Below, piece by piece: positions 1-7,882 of a stretch of 64,000 bases of DNA. The notes beneath the pieces are model-generated. The model did not search any database. It was not told the origin of the DNA and saw only the letters and a list, made by a program, of their open reading frames with translations. The stretch comes from Paenarthrobacter aurescens. Its GTDB lineage: Bacteria; Actinomycetota; Actinomycetes; Actinomycetales; Micrococcaceae. A program made the translations under genes and the position numbers. Location of the stretch: positions 1,116,001 through 1,180,000 of the forward strand of contig NZ_CP157456.1 in the NCBI RefSeq assembly GCF_041549525.1, in the 5' to 3' direction. How positions within the stretch are numbered: position 1 is the first letter of the stretch; each line of letters starts with the position of its first letter.

Positions 1-656
1 TCATTGACCTCGATGATGCTGCGTGCAAGATCGCGGCCAAGGAAATCGCCGCAGAATACGGTGTCCAGGCCCACGGTGTTGGCGCGAACGTTGCCAGCGA
101 AGCCGAGGTTCGTGCAGCTATTGACGAACTTGAGGCCGAACTGCCGCAGATCGTGGCTTTGGCCAACGTTGCCGGCGTCAGCTCACCGGTTGGCTACCTG
201 GAACTGGAACCCGCTGAGTGGGACCGGGTCCTGAACATCAACCTCAACGGTGTGCACTACGCCACCCGCCGTGTTGCCGAATCCATGGTCAAGAACAGGA
301 TTGGCCGCATTGTGAATATCTCCTCCGTCTCCGCCCAGCGCGGCGGTGGCACGTTCTCCAAGACCCCTTACTCCGTTGCCAAGGCCGGAGTCATTGGCCT
401 GACGCGTGCTACTGCCCGTGAGCTGGGCGAGTACGACATCACTGTCAACGCCATCTCTCCTGGCCCCATCGACACCGACATCATGGGTGGGACATTGAGC
501 CAGGAACGCAAGGATGAACTCACCAAGGACCTTGTGGTCAACCGTGTGGGCTCCACCCGGGACATTGCAGCTGCCATCGCCTTCCTCATCAGCGAGGACT
601 CCGGATACATTTCCGGGCAAACGCTGAATGTGGATGGCGGACTGTACATGCACTAG
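1..656 (+). CDS. SDR-family NAD(P)-dependent oxidoreductase, 5' partial
   Basis: The open frame enters from the window edge (first full codon at 3), so the N-terminal Rossmann glycine motif is missing. The visible 217 residues show the classical short-chain dehydrogenase core: LANVAG (the NNAG equivalent), NISSVSAQ with the catalytic serine, YSVAK with the catalytic Tyr and Lys, and the C-terminal SGQTLNVDGG typical of FabG-like enzymes. Such enzymes oxidise secondary alcohols or polyols, or reduce ketones, with NAD(P)H in the cytoplasm. A transporter and a TIM-type sugar-phosphate isomerase follow on the same strand, so a polyol dehydrogenase in a small catabolic operon is likely. The exact substrate is inference; the family call is secure. 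Confidence 0.9.
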   Translation, partial: IDLDDAACKIAAKEIAAEYGVQAHGVGANVASEAEVRAAIDELEAELPQIVALANVAGVSSPVGYLELEPAEWDRVLNINLNGVHYATRRVAESMVKNRIGRIVNISSVSAQRGGGTFSKTPYSVAKAGVIGLTRATARELGEYDITVNAISPGPIDTDIMGGTLSQERKDELTKDLVVNRVGSTRDIAAAIAFLISEDSGYISGQTLNVDGGLYMH

Positions 657-666
657 GCGCTTGTTC

Positions 667-759
667 ATGAAGACCTGGACAAGAGAACGCAAGATCTACC
701 TTGCCGTGGGCGTCCTTGCCTGCGCCGTGGGCATAGTGCTCATTTTCTTCCCGCGCTGA
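667..759 (+). CDS. 30-residue single-pass membrane peptide
   Basis: A short ATG-started frame lies between the dehydrogenase and the transporter, 10 nt after the dehydrogenase stop. It encodes a basic N-terminus (MKTWTRERK) followed by one hydrophobic stretch (about residues 10-28) and ends FFPR. This is the layout of a one-helix membrane miniprotein. No strong ribosome-binding site is visible, so translation could depend on coupling to the upstream gene. Its position before an MFS permease suggests an accessory or regulatory peptide, but no family is recognised. It could also be a chance frame; conservation in related genomes would decide. Confidence 0.4.
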   Translation: MKTWTRERKIYLAVGVLACAVGIVLIFFPR

Positions 760-803
760 TCGCGCCGCACTAGTCATTTCCTGTCACTCAAAGAGGAGTT
801 TCA

Positions 804-2153
804 ATGTCTGTTGCCACCAATTCCACCAAGGAGTTGCTGGATACGCCGGTTCTGAAATCGGCGATCGCCAAGGCGTCGCGCCGGCTCATGCCAATGCTCG
901 TCATCCTGTACGTGGTGGCCTTCCTGGACCGCACCAACGTTGGCTTCGCCGAAGCTGCGCTGGAAGTGGACAGGGGCATCACCGCCGGTGCCTACGCGCT
1001 GGGTGCCGGTATCTTCTTCATCGGCTACGCACTGTTTGAAATCCCCAGCAACCTGCTGCTGACCAAATTCGGCGCCAAGGTCTGGCTGGCCCGCATCGCC
1101 ATCACCTGGGGTATCGTCTCGGCGTGCTTCGCGTTCGTGCAGGGGGAAACTTCCTTCATCATCCTGCGGTTCCTGCTGGGCGTGACCGAGGCCGGCCTGT
1201 TCCCGGGCGTCATCATGTTCCTTGCAGCGTGGTTCCCCAACAAGGTCCGCGTGAAGATGTTCGCCATCTTCTACCTGGCCCAGCCGTTCTCCCAAATGAT
1301 GGGTGCACCGCTTTCCGGCTGGCTCATCAACATCGGTGATCAGGTTCCGGGCGTGGCAGGGTGGCAGGTGATGTTCTTCGTTGAAGGCATGCTCGCCGTC
1401 CTGGCCGGTATTGCCGCCTACTTCTTCCTGATCAACAGCCCCCAGGATGCCAAGTTCCTCACCAAGGAAGAGAAGAAGGCGCTCTCTGATGTGATGGCAC
1501 TCGAGGACACCGTCAAGGAAGAAACCGGACCCCGTGGCGTTTTGGCGTCCATGCGGAACGGCCGTGTCTGGTACTTCACGGTCATCTACTTCTGCCTGCA
1601 GGTGGCGGTGTACGGCGTGACGTTCTACTTGCCGCAGCAAGTGGCGCAGCTGACCGGCCAAAAGGTGGGCATCGCCGTCGGACTCCTGGCAGCCATCCCG
1701 TGGTTCTTCGGCATCTTCGCTTGCTACTTCATCGGCAAGGCCGCCAACACGGTGGCTCGTCGACGCCGCTGGGGTACGGCACTGTTCATCTCCACGGGCC
1801 TGTGCATCTTCGGCTCGGCCTGGGCAGGCGCCAACCAGATGCCGGCAATCGGCATCATCTTCATCACCCTCGCCGTGTGCAGCTTCCTTTCCACCGGACC
1901 CATTTGCTGGTCATATCCAACCGCGTTCCTCACCGGAACTGCCGCTGCGGCAGGCATCGGGTTGATCAACTCCCTCGGAAACCTTGGCGGGTTTGTTGCC
2001 CCGATCCTTCGCACCTCGGTCAACCAGATCACCGCTTCGGATACCGGCACCATGGGCGTCTACGCACTGGGGGTGTTGCCGTTCGTCGCGGCGCTGCTGA
2101 TGTTCGGTACCAAGCGTTTCAGCAACAAGGCCGACGAACTGTTGGAGAAGTAA
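804..2153 (+). CDS. MFS transporter, anion:cation symporter (ACS) family
   Basis: A 449-residue integral membrane protein with about 12 predicted helices. The motif FLDRTNVGFAEAAL near residue 35 and the glycine-rich first half (RFLLGVTEAGLFPG) are typical of the ACS group of the major facilitator superfamily, which imports galactonate, tartrate, hydroxyphenylacetate, phthalate and similar organic acids with protons. The start is supported by an AGAGGAG ribosome-binding site 789-796. It is followed after 4 nt by an isomerase gene and preceded by a dehydrogenase, so it probably brings in the substrate or an oxidised derivative for that pathway. The substrate cannot be told from sequence. Confidence 0.88.
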   Translation: MSVATNSTKELLDTPVLKSAIAKASRRLMPMLVILYVVAFLDRTNVGFAEAALEVDRGITAGAYALGAGIFFIGYALFEIPSNLLLTKFGAKVWLARIAITWGIVSACFAFVQGETSFIILRFLLGVTEAGLFPGVIMFLAAWFPNKVRVKMFAIFYLAQPFSQMMGAPLSGWLINIGDQVPGVAGWQVMFFVEGMLAVLAGIAAYFFLINSPQDAKFLTKEEKKALSDVMALEDTVKEETGPRGVLASMRNGRVWYFTVIYFCLQVAVYGVTFYLPQQVAQLTGQKVGIAVGLLAAIPWFFGIFACYFIGKAANTVARRRRWGTALFISTGLCIFGSAWAGANQMPAIGIIFITLAVCSFLSTGPICWSYPTAFLTGTAAAAGIGLINSLGNLGGFVAPILRTSVNQITASDTGTMGVYALGVLPFVAALLMFGTKRFSNKADELLEK

Positions 2154-2157
2154 AACA

Positions 2158-2958
2158 ATGCACCTGCCAGTTGCGCAGACACTCTTCATTGGCGTCAGCA
2201 CCAAGATGTACATGGGGTACGCGCGCAGCCTGACATGGTTGGAAGAGCTGGTAGCTGAAGTGGACGCCCGTCCGGCCCTCGCGGCCGGGCGGGTGGTCCC
2301 GTTTGTGATTCCATCTTTTCCGGTTCTGCCCGAGGCAGCGCGTTTGATTGCGGGCACGCCCATGGTCCTGGGCGCCCAAAACTGTGGATGGTCCGACGGC
2401 CCGTGGACGGGGGAAGTTGCACCGTCCATGCTCTCTGAGTTGGGTGTGGGTTTGGTGGAGATCGGCCACGCCGAACGTCGGCGGCACTTCGCCGAAGATG
2501 AGGCGACGATCGCGCTGAAAGTCGGTGCCGCCGTCGACGTCGGGCTGACGCCACTTCTCTGCGTGGGGGAGTCAGAGCTTATGGCCCCGGACGTGGCAGC
2601 AGAGACTGTGTACGGGCAGATCAACGCGGCAGTGTCCGGGGACTGGTCCCTTGCCGGCCAGCTGGTGGTTGCCTACGAGCCTGTGTGGGCGATCGGTGCT
2701 CCCGAGCCTGCCTCGGCAGAATACGTATCCCGGGTGGCAGGTCACCTGCGGTCCGGGCTTGCCCGGCATGGCCTGGGAGGGATTCCGATCATTTACGGCG
2801 GCTCGGCGAAGCCTGGACTGTTGCCGCAGCTGGAAGCGGTGTCCGGGCTTTTCCTGGGGCGCTTTGCCCACGACGCCGCCAACTTCGGCAAGGTCCTGGA
2901 CGAAGCCCTAAGTTTTTGTACAGCAGATGCCCTTAAAACGGCTTCTAAAGGGCATTAG
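2158..2958 (+). CDS. Triosephosphate-isomerase family protein, probable tetrulose-phosphate isomerase
   Basis: A 266-residue TIM-barrel protein with the three catalytic landmarks of triosephosphate isomerase: Lys in STKMYMG near the N-terminus, His in EIGHAERR (residues about 100-107) and Glu in AYEPVWAIG (about 172-180), plus the phosphate-binding IIYGGSAKPG. It departs from housekeeping TpiA (NWKMN replaced by STKMY; GHSERR replaced by GHAERR). Such paralogues in polyol operons include the L-erythrulose-1-phosphate isomerases of tetritol catabolism, which fits the dehydrogenase and transporter upstream; no kinase lies within the window. The last 16 codons are encoded by a long hairpin shared with the convergent gene. 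Family certain, substrate inferred. Confidence 0.8.
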   Translation: MHLPVAQTLFIGVSTKMYMGYARSLTWLEELVAEVDARPALAAGRVVPFVIPSFPVLPEAARLIAGTPMVLGAQNCGWSDGPWTGEVAPSMLSELGVGLVEIGHAERRRHFAEDEATIALKVGAAVDVGLTPLLCVGESELMAPDVAAETVYGQINAAVSGDWSLAGQLVVAYEPVWAIGAPEPASAEYVSRVAGHLRSGLARHGLGGIPIIYGGSAKPGLLPQLEAVSGLFLGRFAHDAANFGKVLDEALSFCTADALKTASKGH

Positions 2959-2971
2959 CTGTACAAAAACT
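2911..2971. terminator. Bidirectional hairpin spanning two overlapping stop codons
   Basis: An inverted repeat of about 24 bp: AGTTTTTGTACAGC at 2911-2924 mirrors GCTGTACAAAAACT at 2958-2971, continued inward by TGCCCTT/AAGGGCA with two mismatched positions and a 13-nt loop. It has an A-run on one flank and a T-run on the other, so it can end transcripts from both directions. Both convergent genes stop inside it (TAG 2956-2958 on +, TAA 2957-2955 on -), so the stem also encodes both C-termini. Confidence 0.85.
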
Positions 2972-5900
2972 CCCGCTGGCAGAGGGCGACGAAGCCGCCC
3001 AGATTCTCCAGACCTTCAGGGTGGGTGGGCAGGTAGTTGGTCAGCTCGGGCGAACGCACGACGACGGCACGCCACTGACCGCGCGAGACCGCCACATTGA
3101 TGCGGTTCCGGGACAAGAGGAACTCCATGCCCCGGGGGACTTCACCCGCTGCCGACGCGGCCATGGAAACAATGACCACGGGCGCTTCCTGGCCTTGGAA
3201 CTTGTCCACCGTGCCTACCCGTACCTTGACCAATCCGGCACTTCGCAGGTGGTGTTTGATCAGCTGGACCTGGGCGTTGTACGCGGCCACCACCAGGATG
3301 TCCGTCTCCTCGAGGGGACGGGAACCAGCTGAGGGGGATTCGGCTGATCGCGATGGATCGAGCCACGCCAGGCCCAGGTGGGCACGGACCTGCCGTACCA
3401 CTTCCTCGGCTTCCTCCGGCGAGGAGGTGGAGTTGGCCGTGTGAGCGACGTAAACGCAGGAGACTCCCGGTGCGGCACCTTCCAGATGGCGTTCCTTCGC
3501 TGCGCTCGCAGCCTCGAGCCGGTTATCGTAGGAAAGCTCTGAAACAGCGCTGCAGAGTTCGGGATGCATGCGCCACGATTGTGCAAGAAAATAGCCCAAC
3601 TCAGGTGGCAAGGTGTTGTAGCCATCGGATAACCAGCCAAGGGCTGATTCATCTACCGGCTCAGGATGCTTGCCTTGGGTGACCTGGGGCAACTGTTGTG
3701 GATCGCCGAGCAGCAGAAGGCGTTTGGCTGCGCGGCTCACGGCCATGGTGTTGGCAAGGGAGAACTGCCCCGCTTCGTCAATGACCAGCAAGTCCAGTGA
3801 TCCCTCCGGAACCGAGCTGCCCACCATGGTCCAGGCTGTGCCGCCAATGAGTGCCCCACCCGGCGTGGCCAACAGTTCTTCAACGTCGCCTTTGGCGCAC
3901 TGGGTCCATGGAACGGGGTCCTCGTGCTTGACTTCTTTGGCCACCAGCCGAGGATGCACCCCTGCCTTCTCCACTGCAGCGCAGAGCATGTTCTCCACTA
4001 CGGCGTGGGACTGGGCCACCACACCCACTTTCCACCCGGCAGCGACGAGCCGCGCCAAGACGTGGGCGCCCACATGGGTTTTACCGCTCCCCGGAGGGCC
4101 TTGGACAGCCAGATACGAATGGTCCAGGTCAGTGATCGCTGCTGTGATGGCGTCAATGTAGCCATCCCCGGCCGACTCGACGGGCGGGAGGGAATCCAGG
4201 GTGCGAAGCTTGGGTGGCCTCCTCCGTACCAAGTCCAGTGCAGGGTCCTGCGGCCACTCCGGCAGCGCATCCATGAGCTGTGTGGCCAGAGCAGCCAGCG
4301 CCGCGCGTTGGCCGTTGGTTGCAATGGGCGGATCCGGAGTCAAGGCCATAGGTGTTTGGCCGAACGGTGTGGAATCCTTCCGGAGGGTTTCGGTGATGGT
4401 GACTGTTTCGAAGTCCTCCTCTTCAGCCACCGCGGTGACCAAGGTACCGTTCCAGCCTGCTCGGCCCAGCACCATGGACTCCTTGTCCTGCAGCGATTCC
4501 GGCAGCGGAGAGCCATACATGCGGAAGTACTTCTTCCCAGGTTCCAGCCCGGCTCCATCCCCGGACCGGCCATAGAGCTTCACTACCCGCGCCGGGTTGC
4601 TCCGGGGTGTGGGTTTGGCCCAGTCCTGCAGCAGTTCAGCGTGATCAACAATGAACAGATCGCGCTCGTCAGGCCACTGGGAGGTTGGCTTTTCCAGGCG
4701 GTCGAAGTGACCCCACCAGTGTTGTTTGTCCTCGCGGCGGTGATATCCAACTCCTGCGGCCACAATGCCGGTGGCCCGTGCATCTGCGGTGGTTTCTTCC
4801 TCTTCGTACAGACTCGCAAGGTAGTTGAACAGTGCACGCTCTTCCGGTGCTGCCTCGTATTTCGGCGCGGCTTCCGCGGAGGTGCGGGGCGGCTCGTCTT
4901 CTTCACCACCAGGCAGGATGGAGCGTTCCGCAGCACGGGCCAGCAGCCAGTTGCGAAGTTCCAGCGTCGACAAGCAGTCGTACTCGTTGTAGTCACGGAT
5001 GCCTTCGAGGATCGCGGCTGCTTCACCCGGATTCCCATTGTCCCGCGCCGTGCAGTAGTCAGCGTAAGCAACAACGGAGGCTCCGGCGTCGGTCACTTCA
5101 CCTGAGCGCAGGTGCTGTCCCATGTAGAGCGGCTCGAGTTTCTTGATGCTGTAGGAGTTCTCTGAGATCCGGATGCTGTGCCGTACGGTGTCGTACAGGT
5201 CCACCAGGACACCCTGGCGCAGGAGGTCATCGACGGCGGTTTCACCCACCACATGCGTCAGCGACAGGTTCCTGAGGGCAGTCTTTTCATAGGCTGCGTA
5301 GTGGTAAATGTGCATGCCGGGGTACTGGGCGCGGCGCTGGGCCACGTACTCAAGGAAGTCCTCAAAGGCCTTGCCTTCTTCAGCACGTGAGTGAGCCCAG
5401 AATGGTTTGAAGACCGGCCGGGCACCGGGTTCCACCGGGTTCTCCACGACGCCGAACAAGTACTCCAGCCCCCACTTCTCCGTGATGGGATCCTGCCAAA
5501 GAGGATCGCCTTCGAAGTCGAAGAAGATATCGCCCGGATCAGGAGCCGGCAGCCTGCCCAAGGTGTTCTCCGGCAGGACGTTGTAGCTGATGGCTTTGGT
5601 TTCTCCGGTTTTGTCCGTGTACGTGACCGTGCCGTCCGGTGTGCCTGCGCCGGTCTGTAACCGGGCTTGCTCGCGCAGCCTCAGGAACGTCGGGTCGCCG
5701 TTGGCAGGGGACGCCGCCAGATCGTCAATGGTGGTCACCCCGGCCTCGATCAGCTTCTTGCGACGACTGATCCGCATGCCAGCCACCATCAGGAGGTCCC
5801 GGTGCAGTTGGACTTGCTCAGCGCAGTAATCACAGCGGCCACACGCGGAATACCGGGAGTCGCCCCACTCCACCGGTCCGGCTCCTGCGGCGTGCCCCTG

Positions 5901-6539
5901 GGTCATGCCGAGGAAGCGTTCACGGCGTTCCTTGAAGACGGGAAGGATCTGGGCGAGGGGGTGGTGGCTATGAACACGGTTGCCCAGAACCAAGGTGACT
6001 GTAGGGTCCGGCGTGATCCCTGCCTTAATGAGCTGATCTCCGTAGGCGGCCAGCTGCAGAAGCGCGGTGACTTTGGCATGCCGGGCAAGCTTGGTATCGA
6101 ACACGGCGTACTGCCCGCCCGGGCGTTTCACCAGGAAATCGGAGCGTCCATGAAATTGGCCATCAAAGAACGCAGCCTGGAAGACGACATCCGCTCCGGA
6201 GCGCAGGGCTTCGATGGATTCGGCATGCTTGGCCGAAAGGGTGGAGCGGTCCATCGCTGAGGCGGGTTCGACGTCGTAAACGCCTTTCCCGGAAGCGGCA
6301 TCCCACGGTCCGAACTCAGCCACGAAGTCGTTAAGGACACGGTGCTCGTGAACGTCTCCCAGAGCGGCGGTGCGCTCCAGCATGGCATCCGTTGCGAAGT
6401 CTGGCTTGAGCGAGCGACCCAGTTTTTCGTCGAGTTTGCGCAGCAGCTGATATTCGCAGGTGGCAGCAATAACGAGGTCGCTGGCGGAGAACACCAGGTC
6501 CTGTGGAGCACCCGCGATCTCAGGCTCGAGGAAGAACAC
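2955..6539 (-). CDS. TM0106-type RecB-like nuclease fused to a DNA2/NAM7-type helicase
   Basis: About 1194 residues. The N-terminal third looks like a RecB/Cas4-type nuclease: FHGRSDFLV, then VFDTKLARH and LQLAAYGDQL, with a cysteine cluster CGRCDYC that could bind iron-sulfur. A second nuclease-like block follows, DIFFDFEGDP (RNase H-like exonuclease). The C-terminal half is a superfamily 1 helicase: Walker A QGPPGSGKT (about residue 815), a DEAG box LVIDEAGQF (about 920) and DKFQGQEAP...VAVSRG motifs near the end. Such proteins are thought to process DNA or RNA ends. I prefer the GTG at 6539 (VFFLEPE) over an ATG 30 nt upstream, because AAGGTAGG precedes it and family members begin with this motif. 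The gene stands alone, convergent with the isomerase gene. Confidence 0.85.
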   Translation of the reverse strand: MFFLEPEIAGAPQDLVFSASDLVIAATCEYQLLRKLDEKLGRSLKPDFATDAMLERTAALGDVHEHRVLNDFVAEFGPWDAASGKGVYDVEPASAMDRSTLSAKHAESIEALRSGADVVFQAAFFDGQFHGRSDFLVKRPGGQYAVFDTKLARHAKVTALLQLAAYGDQLIKAGITPDPTVTLVLGNRVHSHHPLAQILPVFKERRERFLGMTQGHAAGAGPVEWGDSRYSACGRCDYCAEQVQLHRDLLMVAGMRISRRKKLIEAGVTTIDDLAASPANGDPTFLRLREQARLQTGAGTPDGTVTYTDKTGETKAISYNVLPENTLGRLPAPDPGDIFFDFEGDPLWQDPITEKWGLEYLFGVVENPVEPGARPVFKPFWAHSRAEEGKAFEDFLEYVAQRRAQYPGMHIYHYAAYEKTALRNLSLTHVVGETAVDDLLRQGVLVDLYDTVRHSIRISENSYSIKKLEPLYMGQHLRSGEVTDAGASVVAYADYCTARDNGNPGEAAAILEGIRDYNEYDCLSTLELRNWLLARAAERSILPGGEEDEPPRTSAEAAPKYEAAPEERALFNYLASLYEEEETTADARATGIVAAGVGYHRREDKQHWWGHFDRLEKPTSQWPDERDLFIVDHAELLQDWAKPTPRSNPARVVKLYGRSGDGAGLEPGKKYFRMYGSPLPESLQDKESMVLGRAGWNGTLVTAVAEEEDFETVTITETLRKDSTPFGQTPMALTPDPPIATNGQRAALAALATQLMDALPEWPQDPALDLVRRRPPKLRTLDSLPPVESAGDGYIDAITAAITDLDHSYLAVQGPPGSGKTHVGAHVLARLVAAGWKVGVVAQSHAVVENMLCAAVEKAGVHPRLVAKEVKHEDPVPWTQCAKGDVEELLATPGGALIGGTAWTMVGSSVPEGSLDLLVIDEAGQFSLANTMAVSRAAKRLLLLGDPQQLPQVTQGKHPEPVDESALGWLSDGYNTLPPELGYFLAQSWRMHPELCSAVSELSYDNRLEAASAAKERHLEGAAPGVSCVYVAHTANSTSSPEEAEEVVRQVRAHLGLAWLDPSRSAESPSAGSRPLEETDILVVAAYNAQVQLIKHHLRSAGLVKVRVGTVDKFQGQEAPVVIVSMAASAAGEVPRGMEFLLSRNRINVAVSRGQWRAVVVRSPELTNYLPTHPEGLENLGGFVALCQREFLYS

Positions 6540-6666
6540 CGCAGCCCACCTACCTTTCCAACCCGTCACTAAACCCTTGCAGCCAAGCTATCAGCGGGCC
6601 CTGACAAAAAAGAGTCGGCAAAATAGCTTTCGGCCAAACAGCATCCGGCCACTTTAGACTGCACCC

Positions 6667-7119
6667 ATGACTAATACAGCCCCGGAGCCGGACCCTGCTT
6701 TCGAAGCCGCCTACCAAGCTGCACAAAAAAGCCTCAGCGAGGGCGGCATCCCCATAGGCGCCGCACTGGCACGCGGTGGGAACGTCATAGCCAGCGGGCA
6801 CAACGAGCGGGTCCAGCACGGAGACCCCATTGCACACGGTGAAATGTCCGCGCTCAGGGCCGCCGGGCGCCAGAAGACATACCGGGACACCACGCTCTAC
6901 ACCACCTTGGCCCCCTGTGCCATGTGCACGGGAACCATCATCCAATTCAAGATCCCCCGGGTAGTAGTTGGCGAGGCAGAAACCTTCCCCGGCGAATTCG
7001 ACCTCCTCCGTTCGCGGGGCGTGGAGGTAGTGGTCCTCAACGATCAACGGTGCGTGGACATGATGCGCGCTTTCCAGGAGGAACACCCTGAACTTTGGGC
7101 TGAAGACATCGCCGAATAG
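6667..7119 (+). CDS. Yeast Fcy1-type cytosine deaminase
   Basis: A 150-residue zinc nucleobase deaminase. The active site is HGEMSALRAAG (zinc His and catalytic Glu) with PCAMC (two zinc cysteines), then TGTII. HGE instead of the usual bacterial HAE, and the C-terminus VVVLNDQRC...MMRAFQEEHPELW AEDIAE, closely follow the fungal cytosine deaminase Fcy1 rather than TadA or bacterial CodA. It would hydrolyse cytosine to uracil and ammonia in the cytoplasm. The ATG lies 6 nt after TAGACT (6655-6660), a -10-like hexamer, so the mRNA may be leaderless. No operon partner is adjacent. Confidence 0.82.
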   Translation: MTNTAPEPDPAFEAAYQAAQKSLSEGGIPIGAALARGGNVIASGHNERVQHGDPIAHGEMSALRAAGRQKTYRDTTLYTTLAPCAMCTGTIIQFKIPRVVVGEAETFPGEFDLLRSRGVEVVVLNDQRCVDMMRAFQEEHPELWAEDIAE

Positions 7120-7248
7120 AAACCAAAAATGACTGCGCGAAGGGGCCAGAACCATCTGGCCACGGCCACCCTCCGAGCGTAGGCTGGCATCATCGGCGTC
7201 GGTGCCGAGAGGCCCGCGTCGATGATCCCAATCGATGAAGGAGGACCC

Positions 7249-7683
7249 ATGAGTGCCGTACGTGAATTCATGACAACCAACGCCCAGTGCATCGAAGAGG
7301 ACAAGACTCTTCAGGAAGCCGCCAGGCTGATGAGGGATATGGACTGCGGTTCACTTCCCATCTGCGGCCACGACGGCAAGCTCACCGGCTTCATCACTGA
7401 CCGCGACATCGTGGTCAAATGCTTGGCAGAAGGCAAGGACGCCCGCGAAGTACGGGCCAGCGAACTCGCCACCGGAAAACCGTTCTGGGTAGATGCCGAT
7501 GCCAGCGTTGACGACGCCGTTTCCATGATGGAGGAGCACCAGGTGCGTCGTTTGCCCGTCATCAGCGATCACAAGTTGGTTGGCATCATCAGCCAGGGCG
7601 ACATTGCGCGCAACCACTACGCGGAACAGCGTCTGGGCGAAATGGTGGAACACATTTCCGCCAAGGAGCGCATGTCACACTAA
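7249..7683 (+). CDS. Tandem CBS-domain protein
   Basis: A 144-residue stand-alone pair of CBS domains (about residues 8-60 and 72-130), with the repeated pattern CGSLPICG...LTGFITDRDIV and VRRLPVISDHKLVGIISQGDIA. Paired CBS modules bind adenine nucleotides such as AMP, ATP or S-adenosylmethionine and act as energy sensors, often in stationary-phase or hypoxic responses of actinobacteria. The start at 7249 is fixed by AAGGAGG at 7238-7244; an in-frame ATG 27 nt upstream is less likely. A 9-bp hairpin (CCGCGAGGC at 7711-7719, GCCTCGCGG at 7736-7744) downstream could be the terminator. The partner protein is unknown. Confidence 0.85.
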   Translation: MSAVREFMTTNAQCIEEDKTLQEAARLMRDMDCGSLPICGHDGKLTGFITDRDIVVKCLAEGKDAREVRASELATGKPFWVDADASVDDAVSMMEEHQVRRLPVISDHKLVGIISQGDIARNHYAEQRLGEMVEHISAKERMSH

Positions 7684-7882
7684 CTGTCCCAACAGCACCT
7701 CATCCAGCCGCCGCGAGGCATCCCTGAAGAGGAACGCCTCGCGGCCCGTTTCTGCAACCAGTGCCACTTCGTGCCCCAATACTGGTTCCTGCCTGGTCCA
7801 ACTACAGCACTAACACAGCCCCCTCGGATAGGCCCTGGCACTACCTGTCTCGGAAACTGTCGGTCAGGTGAGGCAAACTGTC

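Noticed and set aside
801..1661. 286-codon minus-strand frame opposite the ACS transporter
   Set aside because: Composition is His/Gln/Gly-rich with no hydrophobic core, typical of an antisense frame.
3924..5105. Long open frame on the plus strand (393 codons) opposite the nuclease-helicase
   Set aside because: It is the GC-rich antisense shadow of a gene with clear helicase motifs; it has no family signature.
7684..7813. Protein-like open stretch after the CBS gene stop (contains FCNQCHFVPQYWF)
   Set aside because: No start codon or ribosome-binding site, and it contains a probable terminator stem; no family recognised.
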